Origin: Sutterella sp.
GTDB taxonomy: Bacteria; Pseudomonadota; Gammaproteobacteria; Burkholderiales; Burkholderiaceae_F
Length of the DNA stretch: 64,000 nt
Assembly: GCA_019418605.1 (NCBI GenBank)
Contig: DYBN01000047.1
Span: forward strand, 72,370-136,369
Reading direction: 5' to 3'
A program made the translations under genes and the position numbers. This document shows, piece by piece, positions 28,057 through 36,293 of the stretch; within the stretch, counting starts at the first letter, position 1; each line of letters opens with the position of its first letter. The notes beneath the pieces were generated by a model, which saw nothing but the letters and a program-made list of their open reading frames with translations, had not been told where the DNA came from and searched no databases.

Positions 28057-29871
28057 ATGAAATGCTTCCGGCTTCTTAGCTTTGCGGCTGCCGTTGCCAT
28101 GGCGGCTTCGGGTTCTTATGCAGCTGACGCGGCGGCCACGAAGGCGCCGAGCACGTTCAAGCCCGGCACCTATGAGGCGACGGTCAACGGTCACAATGCG
28201 CCGATGACGGTGAAGGTGACCGTAAGCAAGGACCGCATTGAATCGATTGATACGTCAAAGAATCTTGAGACGGTCGGCGTCGGGCGCGTGGCGCTGCAGA
28301 AGATGACCGACAAGATTCTGCACTATCAGTCTCTGGGCGTTGATTCCGTGACGGGCGCTTCGATTTCGAGCTTTGCTCTGCTGCAAGGCGTGGGCGAGTG
28401 CTTGAAGCAGGCGGGCGCCGACATGGACAAGATGCAAAAGAAGGTCGAGCAGCACCCGGCGGGCGAGGCGCACTACAAGGCTGACGTCGCCGTGATCGGC
28501 GGCGGCGGTTCGGGCCTTGCGGCTGCCATTGCCGCGCATCAGGCGGGCGCCAAGAAAGTGATCGTGCTCGAAAAGCTGGGCTTCATGGGCGGCTCGACCA
28601 ACGTCTCCGAGGGTGCCCTCAACGCCGTTGACCCGGCAAGGCAGGGCAAGCAGGGCATCAAGGACAGCATTGAGTTCTTTGCCGATCAAACGCTCAAGGG
28701 CGGCCACAACAAGGCCAATCCGGAGCTTGTGAAGTACCTTGCGCAAAACGCCATGAGCGCGGTTGAGTGGCTCGAATCGATGGGCGTGAAGTTCAAGGAC
28801 GAAATCGGCACCGCAACGGGCGCTCTCTGGCAGAGAAGCCACTATCCGGCCACGCCCTCGGGCAACACCTACATCCGCACGTTTGAGCAGGTGGTGCGCG
28901 ACTCCAACGGCGCCATTGAAGTGCTCACCGATACGCCCGTGTCCTCCATTACGCAGGTTGACGGCCGCATTGCCGGCGTCGTTGCACAGCACTTCGGCCA
29001 GAAGGTTGTCGTGGACGCCGACGCCGTCGTGATCGCCACGGGCGGCTTCGGCGCCAATGTCGAATTCCGTCAAAAGGTCAACACCGGCGTCTGGAAGGAA
29101 GTCAAGCTCGACAACAGCATCGGCACGACCAACATCCAGAAGGCTGCACAGGGCGACGGCCTGCGCATGGCCCAAAAGCTCGGAGCCAACCTCATCGGCT
29201 TGGACGACATCCAGCTGCATCCGTGCGGCACGCCCGGCACGGGTCTGATGGAAAACATCCGTACCTCGGGCCGCAACCGCGTCTTCGTCAACATTGACGG
29301 CGACCGCTTCGTCAACGAGGGCGCAGCGCGCGACGTGCTCGCCAAGGCCATTTTTGCGCAGCCCAAGGGCACCTACTGGGTTGTGGTTAACCACGTGCGC
29401 TACCCGTCGCGCGACTGGGTTGACGCCAACGGCGCCACGATCGCCAACATGGTGGCGCTCGGCTCCGTCGTAGAGGCCAACACGCTCGAAGAGCTTGCGC
29501 AGAAGACCGGCATGAAGGCCGCCGATCTCAAGAAGAGCATCGACGACTACAACGCCGTTGTCTCGGGCAAGGCCAAGGACAAGTTTGGGTTTGAGGCCAA
29601 CAACAAGGCCGACAAGCTCATGACCGAAGGTCCGTGGTACGCCTGCCGCAAGGTCCCGACCGTGCACCACACGATGGGCGGCATCCAGATCAACACCAAG
29701 GCGCAGGTGATCAACACTGAAGGCAAGGTGATTCCGGGGCTCTTCGCTGCCGGCGAAGTGACGGGCGGCATCCATGGCTCGAACCGCCTGGGCGGCAACG
29801 CCATTGCCGACGTGATGGTCTATGGCCGCACCGCGGGCACCAACGCGGCTCAGTTTGCCCAGAGCAAGTAG
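28057..29871 (+). CDS. Exported FMN- and FAD-binding reductase (fumarate/urocanate reductase-like, no heme domain)
   Basis: A 604-residue periplasmic flavoprotein. A Sec signal peptide (1 to about 24, ending SYA) is followed by an FMN-binding domain (about 35-120) with DSVTGAS at 96-102, the site where ApbE attaches FMN to the last Ser/Thr. Next comes a flavocytochrome-c-type FAD domain (GGGGSGLAAAIAA at about 150). Active-site elements are intact: NEGAARD, VHHTMGGIQIN and GGIHGSNRLGGNAIA. Known relatives reduce fumarate, urocanate or other unsaturated acids as respiratory acceptors. The true substrate cannot be read off. No ApbE or electron-donor gene is adjacent. GGAGG precedes the ATG. Confidence 0.9.
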   Translation: MKCFRLLSFAAAVAMAASGSYAADAAATKAPSTFKPGTYEATVNGHNAPMTVKVTVSKDRIESIDTSKNLETVGVGRVALQKMTDKILHYQSLGVDSVTGASISSFALLQGVGECLKQAGADMDKMQKKVEQHPAGEAHYKADVAVIGGGGSGLAAAIAAHQAGAKKVIVLEKLGFMGGSTNVSEGALNAVDPARQGKQGIKDSIEFFADQTLKGGHNKANPELVKYLAQNAMSAVEWLESMGVKFKDEIGTATGALWQRSHYPATPSGNTYIRTFEQVVRDSNGAIEVLTDTPVSSITQVDGRIAGVVAQHFGQKVVVDADAVVIATGGFGANVEFRQKVNTGVWKEVKLDNSIGTTNIQKAAQGDGLRMAQKLGANLIGLDDIQLHPCGTPGTGLMENIRTSGRNRVFVNIDGDRFVNEGAARDVLAKAIFAQPKGTYWVVVNHVRYPSRDWVDANGATIANMVALGSVVEANTLEELAQKTGMKAADLKKSIDDYNAVVSGKAKDKFGFEANNKADKLMTEGPWYACRKVPTVHHTMGGIQINTKAQVINTEGKVIPGLFAAGEVTGGIHGSNRLGGNAIADVMVYGRTAGTNAAQFAQSK

Positions 29872-29937
29872 TCTTGCCTGAGGGCATTTGATGCGGGGGC
29901 TGCCGCTGCAGCGCTTGGGACATTCCCAAGATGCGGA

Positions 29938-30027
29938 CGGCAAGCCTCGATTTGAGTCCCTCCAGTTGCCGAGGCTTGCCGGCTGTGATGCCGGCCTCTG
30001 CCGGCGCCGGAGGGCTTTTCTTTTTAG
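29938..30027 (+). terminator. Compound terminator
   Basis: Perfect 12-base arms CGGCAAGCCTCG (29938-29949) and CGAGGCTTGCCG (29970-29981), followed by a second GC-rich hairpin (about 29988-30017) that runs into TTTTCTTTTT. It ends the FMN/FAD reductase transcript. Confidence 0.8.
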
Positions 30028-30077
30028 CCCGTCTGCGGCTCGCCGAGCCGGAAGGCGGGCTTTAAATGACAAGGCGT

Positions 30078-31022
30078 CTAACCGTGCGAGAGGCTTTCCA
30101 GCGCGTGCTCAAATTGAGAGCGCCATGAATCCTCTACATCCTTGTGCGACAGGAGCTCGCGGCACATGGCCTTGAGCTTTTCCTTGTCTTCATTGCTGCT
30201 CATGGCCGCGATGTCATGAACAATGATCCAGGCAAGTACAAAGGAGCAGCGGCCGAATGTATCAAGCAGGTAGCTGCAAATGTCGTCGTGCGGCACGCCG
30301 ACATTTCTCATCGCCTCGACGCGAAGGAACACTTCCCGGGGCAGCTGCGTGCCTACATTGTCAAGATCAAGTTTGAGGCCGGCGATCGCCGCATCAAGCT
30401 CGGGCAGCAGGATGTCTTTTTCAGCCGGGTATCTGACGAGAAGCGAGAGGGCGCCTGCAACGGTGCTGTTCTCAATGCCTTGTTGTGCGAGACGCTTGAA
30501 GAGCTCGACGTGCTTAGCCTCGTCTTCGACAGCGTTGAAGATTCCAAGCCACACGGAGGCGCTCTCGAAAAGTTCCTCTCCGTCGTCGTAGCCGAATTGG
30601 TCGTCCAAGAGCGTCACGAGCTTGTCTCGTCCCATGAAAGAGAGCTCGAGGGCCACGAGCGGGTAGCCCCGTGAGGCAAGATCGACGACGCGATTTTCGA
30701 AATTTGCAATTGGCTGCAGGACTGCCGTTTCAATGGCTTCGTCCTCATCGAAGAAATCGCCGCCGAATTCCTCTTGCGCGAGCTCCTCCATCGTGTCCTC
30801 GTCCAAGTTGTCATTCAACTCGCTCTCGAAAGTCTGGAGGGCATAACGAATCTCGGAGGCCCAGCCCGGGTCCGCGGGATCATCCGGTCGCAGCGGATTT
30901 TGTGCGAGGAATTGGGCACAGCGTTCTTCGTCGGCCATCAGCCAGTCGACAAGAAGTTCGCGGACTTCGGTATCAGACTTTGCGCGCAGTCGATTAAGAA
31001 GCTCTTTGCGGGTGACGCTCAT
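30078..31022 (-). CDS. Acidic alpha-helical protein, unknown function
   Basis: A 314-residue protein that I do not recognise. It is soluble, predicted mostly helical and rich in Glu/Asp, especially around residues 65-95 (ESELNDNLDEDTMEELAQEEF). There is no signal peptide or membrane segment. Leu-rich helices around 120-250 could form a helical-repeat solenoid. AAGGAG stands 5 bases before the ATG, so it is very likely expressed. It sits on the same strand as rsgA and downstream of it, with a gap of 76 bases, so co-transcription with rsgA is possible. Confidence 0.7.
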   Translation of the reverse strand: MSVTRKELLNRLRAKSDTEVRELLVDWLMADEERCAQFLAQNPLRPDDPADPGWASEIRYALQTFESELNDNLDEDTMEELAQEEFGGDFFDEDEAIETAVLQPIANFENRVVDLASRGYPLVALELSFMGRDKLVTLLDDQFGYDDGEELFESASVWLGIFNAVEDEAKHVELFKRLAQQGIENSTVAGALSLLVRYPAEKDILLPELDAAIAGLKLDLDNVGTQLPREVFLRVEAMRNVGVPHDDICSYLLDTFGRCSFVLAWIIVHDIAAMSSNEDKEKLKAMCRELLSHKDVEDSWRSQFEHALESLSHG

Positions 31023-31098
31023 GGTTCTCCTTTCGAAATTTCACTGACAATGCATTGACAGGCGGTGTTGCCGCGGGCCTCTCGCAGCCGCCGGGCGC

Positions 31099-32052
31099 TC
31101 AGAGCGCGCGGCTGCTGCGTGCGCTCTCAACGAGCGCACGGTAAAAATCATAGCGCGACGCATCGATGCGGCCTTCGGCAAGGGCCTGCCGCACCGAGCA
31201 GCCAGGCTCCCTGGTATGCGTGCAGTTGTAAAACCGGCAGCCGTCAACGCAAGCGGCGATGTCGGGCATGGCGGCAAGGATGTCTTGCGGCCCGAGGTGC
31301 GCAAGGCCGAACTCCTGAAAGCCGGGGCTGTCGATGATGGCGCCGGGCTTGCCGGAAAAGTCGGTCTCGTAGAGCGTCGTGGTGGTCGTGGTTTGCTTGC
31401 CGAGATTGAGCGCCTGCGAGTATTCCTGCGTTTTGGCGCGCGCCTGCGGGCAGAGCGCGTTGAGCACCGTGCTTTTTCCCATTCCGGACTGTCCGACGAG
31501 CAAAACGCTTTTTCCCGCAAAGACGGGCGTCAGGGCAAGAAGGCAGTCTTCAGGCTTGGCGCCAGCCGAAATTTTGAGCACTGTTTCGCCGCAGGACTCC
31601 TGCATCAAACGGCAGAAAGCGTCCATGACGTCCGCGTCTTCAGACAGATCGGTTTTGTTGCGAAGAAGGACGGCAGGAATGCCGGCGCTGCGGGCGGCTA
31701 CAACCGCCTTCCAGACAAACCAGGGATTAAAAGCCGGGCGAGGCGCAAACACCACGGCCACAAGATCGAGGTTGCTTGCAAGCTCCTTGGTGCGCCATTC
31801 GTCGCTGCGATAAAGAAGGTTGCGCCGCGGCAAAATCGATTCGATTGCAACGACATCGCCCTGGGGGGCGCTGCAAAGCACCTCGTCGCCTACGACCACG
31901 TCGGCCTTTTTTCCTCTGCGGTGCGCTTCAAAGACGCGCCCGGCCTCGTCGGTGACGAAGTGATGCCGTCCATGGGTGCGGGTGACGCGGGCGTGAAAGC
32001 CGCCCGAGAGGGCATCGTCGTTTTTGCGTTTGTAGGTTGCGCTTTTGGCCAT
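31099..32052 (-). CDS. rsgA: Ribosome small-subunit-dependent GTPase A
   Basis: A 317-residue circularly permuted GTPase that helps 30S subunit maturation. An N-terminal OB fold (about 10-75) precedes the permuted G motifs, in the order G4 NKTD (132-135), G1 GQSGMGKS (187-194), G3 DSPG (241-244). The C-terminal zinc site is Cys272, Cys277, His279 and Cys285 (CRFYNCTHTREPGC). It follows the M48-type gene by 15 bases on the same strand, so the two are probably one operon. Confidence 0.96.
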   Translation of the reverse strand: MAKSATYKRKNDDALSGGFHARVTRTHGRHHFVTDEAGRVFEAHRRGKKADVVVGDEVLCSAPQGDVVAIESILPRRNLLYRSDEWRTKELASNLDLVAVVFAPRPAFNPWFVWKAVVAARSAGIPAVLLRNKTDLSEDADVMDAFCRLMQESCGETVLKISAGAKPEDCLLALTPVFAGKSVLLVGQSGMGKSTVLNALCPQARAKTQEYSQALNLGKQTTTTTTLYETDFSGKPGAIIDSPGFQEFGLAHLGPQDILAAMPDIAACVDGCRFYNCTHTREPGCSVRQALAEGRIDASRYDFYRALVESARSSRAL

Positions 32053-32067
32053 GGATGTGAAGGCGCT

Positions 32068-33534
32068 TTATTGAGCGGGAATCGAAAAGCCGCGGTTGCG
32101 AAGATTGGCCGCTTCCCTGAGCTTTTCGCTTTTGAGCTGCACGCGCAGCGCAAGCTTTTGGTCTCGCGCCTCGCGCCGCTTGGCAAGGACTTCGTTGTAG
32201 AGCGCGGCGCGTGCGCGCTTTTCGTCGACGGCGGCGTTGGCCGTGTGGCGCCGGTCGCGCTTTTCGGTGAGAAGCGCTGCCTCAATGCGCTGCGTCACGT
32301 GCGGCCTGCGGTGGTTGGCAAGCGAATAAAAGCGGTTCGGCGTGAGCGTGCGGCGGTAGTCGCGGTGCAGCTTTGCAAGGGCGCGCGCCAAGGGCTTGGC
32401 GCCCACGTAGGTCACCGCATAGGCGTCTTCGTCATAGTCGAGCATGCGCGTAAAGCCGTGGATGATGAAGACCATGGAGTAGAGCAGCACCGGCACGACC
32501 GTGATGAGAATCACAAAAAGCAGGGCGGGATTGACCGTTCCGTCGGGAATGGCAAGCGCGGGCTCGATGTTGAGGGCGCGGTAGAAGAAGTCGTGCTCGG
32601 CAAGCCAGGCAAACCCCCACCAGAACAGGCCGCTTGCGGCCGTAAAAAAGACAAGGCGCGCGGCGTTGTGCCAGCGGTTGACGCGGCCGATGGCGCAGGC
32701 TGCAACGGCAAGCACCTCTTCGTCGGAGAGTTCCTTGAAGACGTGGTTGAAGATAATGAGGCGCTTGCGGCCGGGGCGCCTTGCAAGGATGGCGTGGCCG
32801 TGCTTCCAGCTGCTTGGCCGTTCGGTCGTGCAGACTTGCGCGTCGGGGTGCCCGAGCTCGGTCAAAAGCGTCTTGAGCTTGTCCTTCAGAGGGCACTCCT
32901 GCATGGGCACGACGCTGTTTGCAAACCCGATGAAGAAGTTGGGCGCAAGAACGATCTTCCAGAGGTACCAGCAGAAGGTAAGCGAAAAGGCAAAAAGCCA
33001 CCAGTGATAGGAGGCCGACACGCAGATAAAGGAAAAGGCGCAGACAACGGGCATGGCGGTAAGCCACCCCGCAACCAACTCCTTGATGCGGTCAAAAAGC
33101 CACACGCGCGAGGGCGTTTTTTCAAACCCGTAGCGCTCGTTGATGCGAAAGTCTCTCCACCAGGCAACGGGCAGATCAACGATTGCCAGAAAGAGCGTCA
33201 CCGCGGCGATGAGAATGCACTGGCTCGCGAGGCCGCGGCCGCTGATTGCCGTGATGCCGGCAAGAATGACGCTCAAGCCCCCGCCAAAGGTGAGCACGAC
33301 GGCAATTGCCGCTCCGAGAAGCGCGTTGACCAAGTCGCACTGCAGAAGCTCTCCCGAGTAGTCGACCGCCTTGCGGTGTTCGGCAAGCGAAATGCGAAAG
33401 CGAAAGGCCGCGGGAACGATGTTGGCCGAGGCCTCGGCCGTGCGCACTTCAAAGATGGTCAGGCACGTGTGAATGCAGACGTAAAAGACGACGAGGGCGA
33501 CAAAAAGAGCGTTGAGTGCGGCCGCAGTGTCCAT
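32068..33534 (-). CDS. M48/Ste24-type membrane protein lacking the zinc-protease motif
   Basis: A 488-residue integral membrane protein with the layout of the CAAX-protease/Ste24 family. It has several N-terminal helices, the VDLPVAWWRDFRINERYGFEKT segment typical of the M48 N-domain, and a C-terminal catalytic-type domain. However, where active enzymes have HExxH (in LAHELGH) this protein reads AACAIGR: Cys280, Ala281, Ile282, Gly283, Arg284. The second zinc motif, normally EYEADAFA, is DYDEDAYA (366-373), with Asp at the ligand position. The fold seems kept but catalysis is probably lost. A Lys/Arg-rich tail follows. It is divergent from orn and upstream of rsgA. The start is uncertain; no ribosome site is visible. 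Confidence 0.8.
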   Translation of the reverse strand: MDTAAALNALFVALVVFYVCIHTCLTIFEVRTAEASANIVPAAFRFRISLAEHRKAVDYSGELLQCDLVNALLGAAIAVVLTFGGGLSVILAGITAISGRGLASQCILIAAVTLFLAIVDLPVAWWRDFRINERYGFEKTPSRVWLFDRIKELVAGWLTAMPVVCAFSFICVSASYHWWLFAFSLTFCWYLWKIVLAPNFFIGFANSVVPMQECPLKDKLKTLLTELGHPDAQVCTTERPSSWKHGHAILARRPGRKRLIIFNHVFKELSDEEVLAVAACAIGRVNRWHNAARLVFFTAASGLFWWGFAWLAEHDFFYRALNIEPALAIPDGTVNPALLFVILITVVPVLLYSMVFIIHGFTRMLDYDEDAYAVTYVGAKPLARALAKLHRDYRRTLTPNRFYSLANHRRPHVTQRIEAALLTEKRDRRHTANAAVDEKRARAALYNEVLAKRREARDQKLALRVQLKSEKLREAANLRNRGFSIPAQ

Positions 33535-33729
33535 GAGAAAGGGGCGAGGTGAGACGAAATACAACCGCAAAGAATAGCGGTTTTGGGGGCGACGGGCGGG
33601 CTTGCAAATGAAAATATTCTTCACGCGGCCGCTGACAGCAGCAGGCGGCTCGGACTAAACTCCCGGCATCGGGCGCCGCAGGCGCTTCTTTTTTGAAACC
33701 TTCCTTCAGGTCATGAGGACCAGAGCCTC

Positions 33730-34317
33730 ATGCAGACGATGAATACAGCAATGGGAACAATCGAGCGAGATCCGCGCTACAGCGACAGCAATCTCATCTG
33801 GGTGGACATGGAGATGACGGGCCTGCAGCCTGAGGTCAACCGCGTCATCGAAATCGCGGCCGTCATCACGGACTCCGAACTCAACATCCTGCACGAGTGC
33901 CCCGTGGTCGCCATTCATCAGCCCGAGCGCATCATGCGCAATATGGACGCCTGGAACACGGCAACGCACACCCGCTCGGGTCTCGTGGACCGCGTGCTGG
34001 CAAGCACGATCGATGAGGAAAAGGCAAGCGACATCTTTCTCGCGGAATTCGCCAAGTTTGTGGGCCCGCAGAAGTCGCCCATGTGCGGCAACACGATCGG
34101 GCAGGACAGGCGCTTTATGGCGCGCTGGCTCCCGAGGCTTGAAGCCTACTTTCACTACCGCTACGTGGATGTCTCAACGATCAAGGAGCTTGCCCGGCGC
34201 TGGAAGCCCGAAGTGGTCGCCTCCTTTAGAAAGGCGACCAAGCACGAGGCCTTGAGCGACATTCTCGACTCGATCGACGAGCTCAAGCACTATCGCGCCC
34301 ACATGATGACGATTTAA
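33730..34317 (+). CDS. orn: Oligoribonuclease
   Basis: A 195-residue 3'-5' exonuclease that degrades 2-5 nucleotide RNAs and pGpG. It belongs to the DEDDh family: the first motif is LIWVDMEMTGL (Asp and Glu), the second is NTIGQDRRF (Asp), and the last is the KHEALSDILDSIDEL helix with His and Asp. Length is slightly above the usual 180 because of an N-terminal extension of about 20 residues; a start at the second or third Met is possible. It is divergent from the M48-type gene. Confidence 0.96.
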   Translation: MQTMNTAMGTIERDPRYSDSNLIWVDMEMTGLQPEVNRVIEIAAVITDSELNILHECPVVAIHQPERIMRNMDAWNTATHTRSGLVDRVLASTIDEEKASDIFLAEFAKFVGPQKSPMCGNTIGQDRRFMARWLPRLEAYFHYRYVDVSTIKELARRWKPEVVASFRKATKHEALSDILDSIDELKHYRAHMMTI

Positions 34318-34332
34318 GCGGGCGAGAGCTCT

Positions 34333-35706
34333 CTATCGGCTTGTGAGCGCTTGATACAGGCGCTCAAAGCGCATGCTCGCAAGGCCGATGACGGCTAACC
34401 CCGCACAAGGGGCAAGCGCCAGCGCAAGAAAGGCTGCGCCGTAGCCCGCCTGATGCGCGACAAATCCTCCGTAGGTGTTGCTTAACGCCGCTCCCAGGCC
34501 TTGAATTGTGAGCACAAGGCCAAGCCCCGTGTTGACGCGGCCCGTGCCGCGAAGAAGCCTCTCGACAAGTCCCGGCGTTGCAACGCCCAAAAGTCCGGCG
34601 CCGACGCCGTCGAGCAGCTGAATCGGAATGAGTCTTAAAGGATCGTCCCAGAATCCCGCGATGAGGCCCCGCACCGGCAATGCGGTGAGCGCCAGCACAA
34701 AAAGCAGCCCGAAGCCCTTTGAAGAGGCCCTTTTTGCGCCCCAAAGCGCCGTCAGAATCATCGTGCACTGCGCAAGAACCACGGTTGCGGCCGTGTAGAC
34801 CGCGGGATCCACATCAAAATGCGCAACGGCCGACTGCCCGAGCAGCGGCAGCATCGCGGCGTTGCCCAGGTGAAAGCAAAAAAGCGTTGCGCCGACGGCA
34901 AGAAGCGCCTTGTCCTGCAAAAGCTCCTTGAAGGGCTCGATGCGCCCGGCCTGATTTTTTGAAGAGCCGCTCGCGCGCGACGACGCCTTCGAGGCCCCGC
35001 GCGCTGCCGTCAGATCAATGTGCTCGGGCCGGATGCCCTTGAGCGCAGCCAGAGCAAGAAGCGCCATCGCCGACATCACCATGAAGACGCCGGGGATGCC
35101 GAAGAAGTACCCGACAAGTCCTGCCGTCACGGCCGTCGAGGCGTTGCCTGCGTGGCTCCACGCCTCGTTGCGGCCGACGCGCTCGGCGTAGCCCACGCCG
35201 CATGTAAGCCCGAGCGTGATGCTTGCAAGCGCCGGAGCAATGGCCGCTGCCGCAGCCCCGGCAAGAAGTTTTGAGGCCACAGCCGCAGGTGCGCCGTCAA
35301 AGACAAAGACAAGCCCGCAGCCAATCATCATGATGAGAACGCTCGCGGCCATGAGCGCGCGCTTTCTGCGCGAGGCGTCGGCAACAGCGCCCAGAGGCGT
35401 CATCAGGAGAAGTTCCGCGAGTCCCCCGATCGTCATGACGTAGCCGATCTCGTCGGGCTCCCAGTCAAGCGACTGAAGATAGACGCCAAAGAAGGGACCG
35501 AGCCCGTCTCTGACGTCAGCCAGAGCAAAGCAAAGAATCGAGAGACAAATAAAGGACGTGCGCTTGACGTCGCGCGCGGCGGCTTGCATCGCGTCCGGGT
35601 TCGCCGCGTGAGCTGCTGTTAGATGCGCTGCACTGCAGGAAGCCGGGGCGTCTGCCGGTGTTGGGTGCGGGGAAGAGGCGTGTTTGGGCTCAGGCATGCT
35701 TTGCAT
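34333..35706 (-). CDS. MFS transporter
   Basis: A 457-residue inner-membrane major-facilitator carrier with about twelve hydrophobic helices. The loop 2-3 motif A is present as LGAVADASRRKRAL. A polar Ala/Ser-rich N-terminal tail of about 40 residues precedes the first helix, and the central loop is Ser/Ala/Lys-rich (ASKASSRASGSSKNQ). The substrate is unknown. The start is ambiguous between 35769, 35706 and 35697, with no decisive ribosome site. It converges on orn with 15 bases between stops. Confidence 0.8.
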   Translation of the reverse strand: MQSMPEPKHASSPHPTPADAPASCSAAHLTAAHAANPDAMQAAARDVKRTSFICLSILCFALADVRDGLGPFFGVYLQSLDWEPDEIGYVMTIGGLAELLLMTPLGAVADASRRKRALMAASVLIMMIGCGLVFVFDGAPAAVASKLLAGAAAAAIAPALASITLGLTCGVGYAERVGRNEAWSHAGNASTAVTAGLVGYFFGIPGVFMVMSAMALLALAALKGIRPEHIDLTAARGASKASSRASGSSKNQAGRIEPFKELLQDKALLAVGATLFCFHLGNAAMLPLLGQSAVAHFDVDPAVYTAATVVLAQCTMILTALWGAKRASSKGFGLLFVLALTALPVRGLIAGFWDDPLRLIPIQLLDGVGAGLLGVATPGLVERLLRGTGRVNTGLGLVLTIQGLGAALSNTYGGFVAHQAGYGAAFLALALAPCAGLAVIGLASMRFERLYQALTSR

Positions 35707-36060
35707 GGATGTGAGTCTGCGCGGACAAGAGTCGGGCCGACAAGAAGGGGGCAGAGAAAAAAAGCGCACCTGTCTGCCGGCTTGTAGGCAAAAGAATACG
35801 CTTTTTGAAGCGCCAAGGATGAATCAAAGGGGATGCGGGGAAGAGGCGGGCGGCTGCAGGAGGCTTTCGCCAAGCATTGCGGTCCGATGCGTCTTCAAAG
35901 GCCCCTGACGGCCCAAACCGCGGATTGAGGCGATGGTTTGCCTTGTTGGTGAGCAGGGCGCGGCTTCAAGAAAAAAGCGTGGATACGAAAAAAGCCCGGA
36001 AAATCAGGGCTTTGCGTGTGTTTTGACAAATTTTCTCAGACGCGCCCGACGGGCGTGCAG
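35707..36060. other. Intergenic region between the MFS gene and tRNA-Arg
   Basis: About 350 bases. It holds the tRNA terminator (35987-36013). The rest is GC-rich and shows no recognisable promoter or gene. Confidence 0.5.
35987..36013 (-). terminator. Intrinsic terminator of tRNA-Arg
   Basis: On the minus strand AAAGCCC, a 9-base loop and GGGCTTT are followed by further T residues. It lies about 50 bases past the CCA end. Confidence 0.8.
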
Positions 36061-36136
36061 TGGTACCCCCACCGAGACTCGAACTCAGATTTAACCCTTA
36101 GGAGGGGCTCGTTCTATCCAGTTGAACTATGGAGGC
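36061..36136 (-). tRNA. tRNA-Arg, anticodon CCT
   Basis: A 76-base cloverleaf on the minus strand with an encoded CCA. The acceptor stem is GCCTCCA with TGGGGGT (two G-U pairs), the D stem GTTC/GAAC, and the anticodon stem AGCCC/GGGTT enclosing the loop CTCCTAA (anticodon CCT, reading AGG). The T loop is GTTCGAGTC. It has a -10 box upstream at 36218-36223 and a terminator at 35987-36013, so it is a monocistronic tRNA gene. Confidence 0.95.
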
Positions 36137-36217
36137 GGCCATGCGCCTGAAATTGCCCGCCGAACGCAAGCCGGCTGCGCCGTCTGAAAGGCGCTTCAGG
36201 GCAAATCCAGAGCGCGC

Positions 36218-36223
36218 ATTGTA
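36218..36223 (-). promoter_or_regulatory. -10 element of tRNA-Arg
   Basis: The minus strand reads GCTACAATGCGCG: TACAAT plus a G and a GC-rich discriminator. The 5' leader before the mature tRNA would be about 75 bases. Confidence 0.5.
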
Positions 36224-36293
36224 GCAAATAGGCGCATGTCGCGTACAGCGGTTTTCCTGCTAGGATAAAGCGAAATTGCCAAAGGCCTCAGGG

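Noticed and set aside
31216..33552. A 778-codon plus-strand open frame over rsgA and the M48-type gene
   Set aside because: It spans two convincing genes on the other strand and has Lys/Arg/Gly-rich nonsense composition.
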